DNA of 7,703 bases from Aquisalimonas sp. (GTDB taxonomy: Bacteria; Pseudomonadota; Gammaproteobacteria; Nitrococcales; Aquisalimonadaceae). The position numbers and the translations under genes were made by a program. Positions within the stretch are counted from its first letter, which is position 1. Each line of letters opens with the position of its first letter. The stretch lies in the NCBI GenBank assembly GCA_007127625.1, contig SKYZ01000015.1, positions 1 through 7,703 on the forward strand. The letters are read 5' to 3'. Shown in pieces: positions 1 through 5,791 of the stretch. A model generated the notes under the pieces. The model saw only the letters and a list, made by a program, of their open reading frames with translations, did no database searches and was not told the DNA's origin.

Positions 1-50
1 GGCCAGGACGGCCGCAGTCGAGCCTACATGGATGTATTCACGGCGTGTCC
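1..50. repeat. REP-like intergenic inverted-repeat element (left end outside window)
   Basis: The first 50 bases form nested dyads. The inner one is TACAT-GG-ATGTA at 25-36. The outer one pairs GGACG (6-10) and GCCG (11-14) with CGGC (41-44) and TGTCC (46-50), leaving G45 as a bulge and one G-T wobble at 10/46. GGCC also occurs twice, at 1-4 and 10-13. From memory, closely similar segments (a small palindrome around CATGGATG followed by TTCACGGCG) recur between genes in many GC-rich gammaproteobacteria. I infer a dispersed repeat that ends just before ubiE. One copy in one window cannot prove dispersal. It could instead be the terminator or regulatory stem of a gene to the left. Confidence 0.45.
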
Positions 51-111
51 GTGACCGATGTACCCGACCCCGGCGCCCCCGATCCACGGCACACGAGCAA
101 CCGTGATCCAG

Positions 112-140
112 TTCTCCGCACCCTGCCATAGTGGTACCTT
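112..140 (+). promoter_or_regulatory. Weak candidate promoter for the ubiEJB cluster
   Basis: TTCTCC (112-117) and TACCTT (135-140) are separated by 17 bases, and a TG one base before the second hexamer (132-133) resembles an extended -10. Each hexamer matches the sigma-70 consensus at only about three of six positions. An overlapping alternative -10 is CATAGT at 127-132, with TG at 124-125. The position, about 45-55 bases before the preferred ubiE start, is reasonable. This is a guess from weak matches. Confidence 0.25.
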
Positions 141-171
141 TGGCAACCATCATCCGCAGCCAGTAGCGAAC

Positions 172-176
172 AGGAA
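172..176 (+). promoter_or_regulatory. Ribosome binding site that fixes the ubiE start at GTG 184
   Basis: AGGAA lies 7 bases before GTG 184. The earlier in-frame ATG at 58 would add 42 residues that look nothing like UbiE and would begin only a few bases after the repeat element. The Shine-Dalgarno match together with the family length supports the GTG. Confidence 0.6.
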
Positions 177-183
177 CGCACCC

Positions 184-945
184 GTGACCACCCAGCCCCC
201 GGACGACGACACCATCGACTTCGGCTACCAGCGCGTGCCGCGCAGCGAGAAGGCCGCCCGGGTCGGCAAGGTCTTCCGCTCCGTGGCCAGCCGTTACGAT
301 CTGATGAACGACCTCATGTCCGCCGGCCTGCACCGCCTGTGGAAGCGCCAGACCGTGGCCATGGCGCGGCTGCGCCCGGGACAGCGCGTGCTGGACCTGG
401 CCGCCGGCACCGGCGACCTGGTGGAGCTCATGGCGCCCAGAATCGGGGCCGAGGGGCAGGTGGTAATGACCGACATCAACGAGGCCATGCTCACCGAGGG
501 CCGCAACCGCCTCATCGATGCCGGCTGGCTGCGCCCCATCGACTACGCCCTGGTCAACGCCGAGCACCTGCCCTTTGCCGGCAGCAGCTTCGACCGGGTG
601 ACCATGGCCTTCGGCCTGCGCAACGTGACCGACAAGGAACGGGCTCTGCGGGAGATGCGCCGGGTGCTCAAGCCCGGAGGTTTCGCCCTGGTGCTGGAAT
701 TCTCCCAGCTCTACATCGGCGCGCTGCGCCCGGTGTACGACGCCTATTCGTTTCAGGTGCTGCCCCGCATGGGCAAGCTTGTCACCGATGATGCCGACAG
801 CTATCGCTATCTGGCCGAGTCCATCCGCATGCACCCGGACCAGGCCACGTTGCGGGACATGATGCTCGGCGCCGGCCTGGAAGACTGCGACTACACCAAC
901 ATGAGCGGCGGCGTAGTGGCGATCCACCGCGGCTACCGCTACTGA
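184..945 (+). CDS. ubiE: Ubiquinone/menaquinone biosynthesis C-methyltransferase UbiE
   Basis: UbiE is the SAM-dependent methyltransferase that C-methylates the benzoquinone ring in ubiquinone synthesis and, where menaquinone is made, methylates demethylmenaquinone. From GTG 184 the protein has 253 residues, close to the 251 of E. coli UbiE. Family signature 1 (YDLMNDLMS, then H and W) lies at about residues 38-53. The SAM-binding motif I, VLDLAAGTGDL, is at 69-79, with an acidic ribose-binding candidate D97. LPFAGSSFDRV follows at 129-139. Signature 2, RVLKPGGFALVLEFS, is at 160-174. The gene heads a same-strand cluster with ubiJ and ubiB, matching the classical ubiEJB arrangement, and 28 bases separate it from ubiJ. 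The GTG start is inferred from the ribosome binding site and family length. An in-frame ATG at 58 is judged to be upstream noise. Identity is very secure; the exact start is fairly secure. Confidence 0.96.
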   Translation: MTTQPPDDDTIDFGYQRVPRSEKAARVGKVFRSVASRYDLMNDLMSAGLHRLWKRQTVAMARLRPGQRVLDLAAGTGDLVELMAPRIGAEGQVVMTDINEAMLTEGRNRLIDAGWLRPIDYALVNAEHLPFAGSSFDRVTMAFGLRNVTDKERALREMRRVLKPGGFALVLEFSQLYIGALRPVYDAYSFQVLPRMGKLVTDDADSYRYLAESIRMHPDQATLRDMMLGAGLEDCDYTNMSGGVVAIHRGYRY

Positions 946-973
946 ACCACACTGCAGCCACCGGAGGCGCGTC

Positions 974-1588
974 ATGACCACCCCCCTGGGCCTGCTGCTG
1001 GATCCCGCCAACCGCATCATTGACCGCATCATCCGGCTGGATCCGGACGCCGCCACGCGGACCGCGCCGCTGACCGGTCGCCGCATTCGCGTCGCCCTCA
1101 GCGAGCCCGAGATCACCGTCGACGCAACGTTCACCGCCGACGGCCTGCACCTGGCCGAACCCGGGGAGGACGTCGCCGACGTCACCGTCAGCGGTCGCCT
1201 CGGCGATCTCATCGCTCTGGCACGGGACCCGGAGGCGGGCGGCAGTGGACTGCGTTTCGAGGGCGATGCCGCCGTCGCCCAACAGGTGCGGCGGTTCTTC
1301 CGTGAGCTGGACGTGGACTGGGAAGAGGGCCTCGCCACCTACCTGGGCGATGCACCCGCGCACCAGATCGGCCGCCTCGTGCGCGGGGTGCGCGGCTGGT
1401 TTGCCGAGAGTACCGACGCCGCCGGGCGCAACCTGGCGGAGTACCTCACCGAGGAACGCCGGGACCTGCCGCCGCGGGCCGAAGTGGAGGCCTTCCTCGA
1501 CGACGTGGACCGCCTGCGCAGCGATGCCGACCGGCTGGCAGCCCGCGTCACTCTGCTGGAACAGCGTCATCGGGGCAGTGGCCAATGA
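974..1588 (+). CDS. ubiJ: Ubiquinone biosynthesis accessory factor UbiJ (SCP2 domain)
   Basis: UbiJ is a soluble or peripheral accessory protein of the Ubi complex. In E. coli it binds hydrophobic quinone intermediates through an SCP2 (sterol carrier) domain and works with UbiK. The product here has 204 residues against about 201 in E. coli. The SCP2-like part covers roughly residues 15-112 and includes the stretch [16 protein letters not shown]. The family-like segment D113-V-D-W-E-E, then GD and AH at 125-130, follows. The C-terminal 35 residues (about 169-203) are charged with leucine spacing typical of a short coiled coil, the likely partner-binding part. A good Shine-Dalgarno, CGGAGG at 962-967, lies 6 bases before the ATG. 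The stop overlaps the ubiB start as ATGA (1585-1588). The family call rests on position, length and domain layout, because UbiJ sequences diverge widely. Confidence 0.93.
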   Translation: MTTPLGLLLDPANRIIDRIIRLDPDAATRTAPLTGRRIRVALSEPEITVDATFTADGLHLAEPGEDVADVTVSGRLGDLIALARDPEAGGSGLRFEGDAAVAQQVRRFFRELDVDWEEGLATYLGDAPAHQIGRLVRGVRGWFAESTDAAGRNLAEYLTEERRDLPPRAEVEAFLDDVDRLRSDADRLAARVTLLEQRHRGSGQ

Positions 1589-3243
1589 TGCGACGCGGGC
1601 TACGACTGCTGCACATCAACTGGGTGCTGGTGAAATACGGCCTGGATGACGTCATTCTCGCCACTCGCCTGCTGCGCCCGCTGCAGTGGACCCGCTACTT
1701 GATGCCCTGGAACTGGGTGCGACGCAGCCACGGCACCCGGGGCGAACGCATCCGGCGCGCGCTGGAGGAGCTGGGTCCGATCTTCGTCAAGTTCGGCCAG
1801 ATCCTCTCCACCCGGCGCGATCTCCTGCCACCGGACATCGCCGACGAGCTGGCGCGGCTGCAGGACCGGGTACCGCCGTTTCCGGTGGATGCGGCCCGTG
1901 CCATCATCGAACGCTCCTACGAACACCCGCTGGGCGAGGTGTTCGAGCGCTTCGACGATACGCCCATTGCCTCGGCCTCCATTGCCCAGGTCCATGGCGC
2001 GCGCCTGCGCGACGGCCAGGAAGTCGTGGTCAAGGTCGTGCGCCCGGACATCGAGCCGGTGATCCGGCGTGATCTCGGGCTGATGTACACCTTCGCCACG
2101 CTGACGCAGCGCTACTGGTCCCACGGCCGGCGACTCCGCCCCCGGGAAGTGGTGGCGGAGTTCGAGAAGACCCTGATCGACGAACTGGATCTCATGCGCG
2201 AGGCGGCCAACGCCTCGCAGCTGCGACGCAATTTCCAGGACTCCGAGCTGCTCTACGTCCCGGCGGTGCACTTCAATCTCACCACCGAGCGCGTCATGGT
2301 CATGGAGCGGATCACCGGCGTGCCGGTCAACCACATGGAAACGCTGCGGGCGCAGGAGGTGGACCTGCGTCGCCTGGCGGAGAAGGGCGTGGAGATCTTC
2401 TTCACCCAGGTCTTCCGCGACAGCTTCTTTCACGCCGACATGCACCCGGGCAACATCTTCGTGGACACCTCCAACCCGACAGACCCGCGCTACATCGCCG
2501 TGGACTTCGGCATCGTCGGCAGTCTCGGACCGGTGGACCATCGCTACCTCGCGGAGAACTTCCTCGCCTTCTTCAACCGCGACTACCGGCGCGTGGCGGA
2601 ACTGCACGTGGAGTCCGGCTGGGTGCCGCCGGGGACCCGCGTGGAGGAGTTCGAGGCGGCCATTCGTACCGTGTGCGAACCGATCTTCGAGCGTCCCCTG
2701 CGGGAGATCTCCTTCGGGGCCCTGCTGATGCGGCTGTTCCAGACCGGGCGGCGTTTCGACATGGAGATCCAGCCGCAGCTGGTGCTGCTGCAGAAGACCC
2801 TGCTGAACATTGAAGGCCTGGGCCGGCAGCTCTACCCGGAGCTCGATCTCTGGCGGACCGCCAAGCCTTACATGGAACGCTGGATGCGCGAGGAACTGGG
2901 CGTGGGCGCGGTGCTTCGCAACATCCGTCGCGAGTTGCCCCACTGGGGCGAGGAACTGCCCCGCATGCCCCAGCGGCTACTGGAGGCGCTGGAAGCACTG
3001 CACGACACCCGCCGGCAGATGGACAACCAGCGCCAGGAGCTGCAGGCGCTGCACCGCGCGGTGGACCGCAGTGGCTGGCGCCGCGAGGCGACCCTGGTGG
3101 GCGCGCTGGTGATCACCGGCGCCATCCTGCTGCAGATCCTGGGTTCGCCACCCGGGCCGGAGCTTGCCGGGGTACCCGCAGCGAGCTGGGGCCTCGGTGT
3201 CATCGGCGCCATCATCACCGCCAGTGGCTGGCTGCGGCGTTGA
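1585..3243 (+). CDS. ubiB: Ubiquinone biosynthesis protein UbiB (ABC1/ADCK/UbiB atypical kinase)
   Basis: UbiB is a membrane-anchored atypical protein-kinase-like ATPase needed for ubiquinone synthesis, probably helping early lipid intermediates leave the membrane or reach the Ubi complex. The 552 residues fit the family (546 in E. coli). Visible marks are the UbiB-specific K-x-G-Q motif K69-F-G-Q72 followed by [11 protein letters not shown]; the alanine-rich nucleotide loop ASASIAQVH at 129-137; the VAIK-like lysine K150 in VVVKVVRP; the catalytic-loop segment HADMHPGN at 283-290; and the metal-binding DFG at 307-309. Two C-terminal hydrophobic segments at about 502-520 and 535-550 form the membrane hairpin. 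Translation probably begins at ATG 1585, inside the ATGA overlap with ubiJ. A second ATG follows directly at 1588 and cannot be excluded. Coupling to ubiJ would explain the lack of a strong ribosome binding site. All key motifs are intact. Confidence 0.97.
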   Translation: MMRRGLRLLHINWVLVKYGLDDVILATRLLRPLQWTRYLMPWNWVRRSHGTRGERIRRALEELGPIFVKFGQILSTRRDLLPPDIADELARLQDRVPPFPVDAARAIIERSYEHPLGEVFERFDDTPIASASIAQVHGARLRDGQEVVVKVVRPDIEPVIRRDLGLMYTFATLTQRYWSHGRRLRPREVVAEFEKTLIDELDLMREAANASQLRRNFQDSELLYVPAVHFNLTTERVMVMERITGVPVNHMETLRAQEVDLRRLAEKGVEIFFTQVFRDSFFHADMHPGNIFVDTSNPTDPRYIAVDFGIVGSLGPVDHRYLAENFLAFFNRDYRRVAELHVESGWVPPGTRVEEFEAAIRTVCEPIFERPLREISFGALLMRLFQTGRRFDMEIQPQLVLLQKTLLNIEGLGRQLYPELDLWRTAKPYMERWMREELGVGAVLRNIRRELPHWGEELPRMPQRLLEALEALHDTRRQMDNQRQELQALHRAVDRSGWRREATLVGALVITGAILLQILGSPPGPELAGVPAASWGLGVIGAIITASGWLRR

Positions 3244-3266
3244 GGCTCGGGCAAATCTGGTATCCT
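3240..3266 (+). promoter_or_regulatory. Candidate extended -10 promoter for tesB
   Basis: TGGTATCCT at 3258-3266 reads as an extended -10 (TG-n-TATCCT), followed by a GC-rich discriminator CTGCCGCG. TTGAGG at 3240-3245 is a possible -35, but the spacer is only 15 bases, so the element would depend on the TG extension. It begins at the ubiB stop codon and would give tesB a leader of roughly 105-110 bases. GC-rich discriminators are often linked to stringent control; that is inference only. Confidence 0.4.
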
Positions 3267-3277
3267 GCCGCGTTATC

Positions 3278-3298
3278 GCGATGCCGGTGCGGCGTCGC
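3278..3298 (+). terminator. Stem-loop between ubiB and tesB (weak terminator or tesB leader structure)
   Basis: GCGATGCC (3278-3285) can pair with GGCGTCGC (3291-3298) across a 5-base loop, giving eight pairs with one G-U. The following bases, ATCATCATTCTT, are only moderately T-rich. If transcription comes from ubiB this could act as an inefficient intrinsic terminator. If it starts at the promoter candidate just upstream, the stem would sit at the very start of the tesB leader. The sequence does not decide between these. Confidence 0.35.
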
Positions 3299-3380
3299 AT
3301 CATCATTCTTCGGAAACGACCTTGCGCCTGCGCCCCCTGCTGCGCCGCGGTGAGGGCATGGCCATTGACGGGGTTGCGAC

Positions 3381-4247
3381 ATGAGTCAACTGGACAAACT
3401 GGTCGGCCTGCTCGATCTCGAGCAGCTGGAAGTCAATCTTTTCCGGGGCGAGAGCCGGGCCATCGTCGGGTCGCGGGTGTTCGGCGGGCAGGTGCTGGGC
3501 CAGGCCCTGGTGGCGGCCGGCCGCACCGTGGCGGAGGACCGCTTCGCCCACTCCCTGCACGCCTACTTCCTGCGGGCCGGCGACGCCGAGGCCCCGATCA
3601 TCTACGACGTCGAGCGCGCCCGGGACGGGGGCAGCTTCAACACGCGGCGCATTGTCGCCATCCAGCACGGCCGCCCGATCTTCAACATGTCGGTATCGTT
3701 CCAGATCCAGGAGGAGGGCTGCGACCACCAGCTGGACATGCCCGAGGAGATTCCGGCGCCGGAGGACGTGGAAAGCGAAGTGGACCTGATGGAGCGCTTC
3801 CGCGACCGGATGCCGCAGCACTTCCTGGATACGCTGATCCACCAGCGCCCAATAGAAATCCGCCCCATCGACCCCGACGACCCCATGGAACCCGAGCCCG
3901 TGGCGCCCTTCCGCAACTCCTGGATGCGGACCCGGGGTCCGCTCCCCGACGACGATGGCATCCACCGGGCGCTGCTCGCCTACGCGTCGGATTTCCGGCT
4001 GCTGGCCACCGCGCTGCTACCCCACGGGCGCAGCATCTTCCAGGAGCGCACGCAGATGGCCAGCCTGGACCACGCCATGTGGTTCCACCGGCCATTCCGC
4101 ATGGACGACTGGCTGCTCTACCACATGGACAGCCCCAGTGCATCCAATGCCCGGGGGTTCACCCGCGGCCACATCTTCAGCCGCAACGGCGATCTGGTGG
4201 CCTCGGTGGTGCAGGAAGGGCTGATTCGTCCGAGGGACCAGGACTGA
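3381..4247 (+). CDS. tesB: Acyl-CoA thioesterase II TesB
   Basis: TesB hydrolyses acyl-CoA thioesters, mainly medium- and long-chain, to free fatty acid and CoA in the cytoplasm. The 288-residue product is almost the same length as E. coli TesB (286) and has the double hot-dog layout. N-terminal half: FGGQVLGQAL at about 34-43, then HSLHAYFLRAGD and FNTRRIVAIQHGRPIF. C-terminal half: SDFRLLATALLPHG, SLDHAMWFHRPF, then SASNARGFTRGHIF and VVQEGLIR. The catalytic network known from E. coli (Asp204, Thr228, Gln278) falls at the same numbers here as D204, S228 and Q278, with serine for threonine. An intact enzyme is therefore expected. The ribosome binding site is weak (GGGG at 3370-3373, 7 bases before the ATG). 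It stands alone after ubiB with its own promoter candidate. It has no obvious pathway link to quinone synthesis beyond general lipid metabolism. Confidence 0.96.
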   Translation: MSQLDKLVGLLDLEQLEVNLFRGESRAIVGSRVFGGQVLGQALVAAGRTVAEDRFAHSLHAYFLRAGDAEAPIIYDVERARDGGSFNTRRIVAIQHGRPIFNMSVSFQIQEEGCDHQLDMPEEIPAPEDVESEVDLMERFRDRMPQHFLDTLIHQRPIEIRPIDPDDPMEPEPVAPFRNSWMRTRGPLPDDDGIHRALLAYASDFRLLATALLPHGRSIFQERTQMASLDHAMWFHRPFRMDDWLLYHMDSPSASNARGFTRGHIFSRNGDLVASVVQEGLIRPRDQD

Positions 4248-4269
4248 CGGGGCAACCGGATGCCCCGTC
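4246..4269. terminator. Perfect 8-bp stem-loop between convergent genes, likely bidirectional terminator
   Basis: GACGGGGC (4246-4253) and GCCCCGTC (4262-4269) are exact inverted repeats with an 8-base loop. The stem starts within the tesB stop codon (4245-4247) and ends 15 bases from the stop of the opposing small gene (4285-4287). Neither strand has a T tract after the stem, so it is not a textbook intrinsic terminator. Position between convergent ends argues for a termination or 3'-end-stabilising role in both directions. Confidence 0.5.
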
Positions 4270-4284
4270 GGAGGAGGTGGGGCC

Positions 4285-4641
4285 TCAGTAGTTGCGAATG
4301 GAAATGGACACGCCCACGGCTTCGTCCTCGCAATCCATGACCCGGTTATAGGTGTCCACCACCTGTCCGCCGGGTAGCCCGTCCTCGCACAGTGACGGAA
4401 TGACGGCGCGGACCTGGTAGCCAGCACCGGAGCGGTTCGCCGCACCGGTGACAGCAGTCCGGGCCTGTGGCGGGCGGGCGGTCGAGTTCACTAGGGGCCC
4501 GTCGCTTTCCAGCAGCGCGTCATCCGCCTCGAGCTGCAGGCTCAGCTGCAGTGGCACGGGGCCGGAAGTGTCCTGGGCTGCCGCCAGGCCGGGAACCGTG
4601 AACGCTGACAACAGGCCAAGCAGCAGGCAGATCCTCTGCAT
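4285..4641 (-). CDS. Small exported protein of unknown function with two C-terminal cysteines
   Basis: I do not recognise a family. The 118-residue product begins with a clear Sec signal peptide: a short basic start (MQR), a hydrophobic core at about residues 4-17, and a cleavage-like A-A-A before Q23. The mature part of about 96 residues is rich in small and acidic residues. It contains C85 and C104, which could form one disulfide in the periplasm, and ends with an alternating hydrophobic stretch (VGVSISIRNY) that looks like a beta strand. GAGGTG ends 7 bases before the ATG, and TAGAAT at 4689-4694 is a good -10 candidate, so it is probably transcribed alone. No lipobox is seen, because C5 lies at the start of the hydrophobic core. 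Signal peptide, ribosome site and promoter make the gene credible. Function is unknown. Confidence 0.75.
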   Translation of the reverse strand: MQRICLLLGLLSAFTVPGLAAAQDTSGPVPLQLSLQLEADDALLESDGPLVNSTARPPQARTAVTGAANRSGAGYQVRAVIPSLCEDGLPGGQVVDTYNRVMDCEDEAVGVSISIRNY

Positions 4642-4688
4642 CGCCGCGCACCTCGCTCGAGTCTGGCAAAACGTGGGGGATCACGCGG

Positions 4689-4694
4689 ATTCTA
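4689..4694 (-). promoter_or_regulatory. Candidate -10 element for the small exported protein gene
   Basis: On the minus strand the hexamer reads TAGAAT, five of six matches to TATAAT, 47 bases before the start codon. No convincing -35 lies 16-18 bases upstream. CACGC at 4682-4686 and GCGTG at 4700-4704 flank the hexamer as a 5-bp inverted repeat, and ACGC-TT-GCGT occupies 4694-4703. Either dyad could be a regulator site, but both are short and may be chance in GC-rich DNA. Confidence 0.4.
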
Positions 4695-4727
4695 CGCTTG
4701 CGTGGCGCTGCAGCATAGAGACTTCCA

Positions 4728-4982
4728 TCACATCTCTGGCGTCTCGTGGTCGTCCTCGGGGGGCATCTGAATGAAGCAGCCGTCCCGTAGCAGACGCCGC
4801 ATGAGTTCGCGGGCCTCGATGCGGGCCAGGCGACGCTCCGGGGTCAGCACGAGATCCATGACGTGTTCCAGCGGGCCGAAGCCCCGCCGCACGTTCTCGG
4901 GCACCTCCTCCAGCGCGGCATGGCCGGGCACGAACAGGTAGGTATCGGGGGCCCTGGGGCCCTTGTAGACAGCACACAACAT
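4728..4982 (-). CDS. ycgL: YcgL-domain protein
   Basis: This small cytoplasmic protein matches the YcgL family, whose biochemical role is not established to my knowledge. It has 84 residues, shorter than E. coli YcgL (about 108) but typical of many family members. Recognisable family features are the start M-L-C-A-V-Y-K (E. coli has MFCVIYR), D-x-TYLFV at about 13-18, V-P-E near 28-30, GFG at 34-36, and the end G-C-F-I-Q-M-P-P, parallel to GYYLQLPP. A strong Shine-Dalgarno, GAGGAG, lies 5 bases before the ATG (complement of 4988-4993). The gene follows motB by 77 bases with a strong hairpin between them, so it may be read from the motAB transcript. In E. coli ycgL lies near minC and rnd; neither is visible here. 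Confidence 0.9.
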   Translation of the reverse strand: MLCAVYKGPRAPDTYLFVPGHAALEEVPENVRRGFGPLEHVMDLVLTPERRLARIEARELMRRLLRDGCFIQMPPEDDHETPEM

Positions 4983-4999
4983 GGCGGCTCCTCACCGTG

Positions 5000-5036
5000 G
5001 TCGGGCGCCGGGAGTATCCACACTCCGGAGCCCGAC
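5000..5036 (-). terminator. Strong stem-loop between motB and ycgL
   Basis: In plus-strand terms GTCGGGC (5000-5006) pairs with GCCCGAC (5030-5036). Inside it CC (5008-5009) pairs with GG (5027-5028), and GGAGT (5011-5015) with ACTCC (5022-5026), around the 6-base loop ATCCAC. That is about 14 pairs with one G-A mismatch and one bulge. On the transcribed minus strand no T run follows. The stem ends 6 bases before the ycgL Shine-Dalgarno. It may attenuate read-through from motB, protect the motAB mRNA 3' end, or mark a processing site. The structure is clear, the role is not. Confidence 0.5.
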
Positions 5037-5059
5037 GGCAAGGGCCGGTGCGCTGCGCC

Positions 5060-5791
5060 TCAGGGTGCGGCCTGGTCCCCGCCCCGGTGCAGGATCAGGT
5101 CCACGCGACGATTGGCCGCCCGCCCCGGGGCATTGGTATTGGGTGCCACCGGATCGGTATCGGCGCGCCCCACCGCACGCATGCGTTCCGCCGGCACCCC
5201 GGCGGCCTCCAGATAGCGCAACACCTCCGTCGCCCGCGCGGTGGAGAGTTCCCAGTTGGAAGGGAAAGCCTGGGTGCGGATCGGCACGTTGTCAGTGTGG
5301 CCTTCCACCGAGATCTCACCGGGGTGGTCCTGCAGGACCTGCACCAGTTCATCCAGAACGCCGGCGCCCTCGGTGGTGAGGCTGGCGGCGCCTGACTGGA
5401 ACAACAGACTGTCCTGGATGCGCAGGCTGACCCGGTCGCGCTCCTCGATCACCTCGACCCGGTCTGTCTCCAGATCGGGGCCGTCCATCTCCTGCGCCGC
5501 GGGTTCAGCCTCCATGCCCGGTTGGTCCGCCCCGGGCAGCAGTGCCCTGTCCATGGCCGGCGCAGGCACCGGGACCACCAGCGCCTCGGGGGCCGCCTGC
5601 GGCGGGCTCGGGTCGGGGTCGGCGAAAGCGAGCAGGACAATGAACAGCACCAGCAGCAGGGTCAGCACGTCCAGATAGATCAACATCCAGCCGGATTCCG
5701 CCTCGGTATCACCGCCCTCGGGCACCAGCAGCTCTTCGCGGAACCTGCTGCCGCCCTGCCCGTGACGCCCCTGGGCCAGCAGCTCGCTCAT
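5060..5791 (-). CDS. motB: MotB-type stator protein (OmpA/MotB peptidoglycan-binding domain)
   Basis: MotB-type proteins pair with MotA to form an ion-driven stator unit held to peptidoglycan. The 243-residue product has a cytoplasmic N-terminus of about 33 residues and one membrane helix at about 35-57 (WMLIYLDVLTLLLVLFIVL). That helix contains D41 in the Y-x-D-x-x-T context of the essential ion-carrying aspartate (Asp32 in E. coli MotB). A proline- and acid-rich linker at about 58-115 and an OmpA-like domain at about 118-235 follow. The domain shows VEGHTDNVPI at 162-171, NWELSTARA at 179-187 and NRRVDLIL at 227-234, the expected peptidoglycan-binding signatures. No obvious amphipathic plug helix follows the membrane helix; proline and aspartate occupy that place. 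The start overlaps the motA stop as ATGA, so the two are coupled. A non-flagellar MotAB-like role is possible, since no flagellar genes are in view. Confidence 0.88.
   Translation of the reverse strand: MSELLAQGRHGQGGSRFREELLVPEGGDTEAESGWMLIYLDVLTLLLVLFIVLLAFADPDPSPPQAAPEALVVPVPAPAMDRALLPGADQPGMEAEPAAQEMDGPDLETDRVEVIEERDRVSLRIQDSLLFQSGAASLTTEGAGVLDELVQVLQDHPGEISVEGHTDNVPIRTQAFPSNWELSTARATEVLRYLEAAGVPAERMRAVGRADTDPVAPNTNAPGRAANRRVDLILHRGGDQAAP

Noticed and set aside
782..1585. A 267-codon minus-strand open frame opposite ubiJ and the end of ubiE
   Set aside because: It spans two well-supported genes on the other strand and shows no recognisable motif or convincing ribosome binding site.
1600..2943. 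A 447-codon open frame on the minus strand opposite ubiB
   Set aside because: It is antisense to a UbiB gene with every family motif intact. The translation is a histidine- and valine-rich shadow with no domain, as expected opposite GC-rich coding DNA.
3303..3965. A 220-codon minus-strand open frame opposite the first two thirds of tesB
   Set aside because: It is an antisense shadow; tesB on the plus strand is intact and family-typical.
3164..4291. A 375-codon plus-strand open frame overlapping tesB in another frame
   Set aside because: The product is Arg/Pro/Gly/Ala-rich low-complexity sequence typical of an out-of-frame read. It starts inside ubiB, and tesB in the neighbouring frame has full catalytic signatures.
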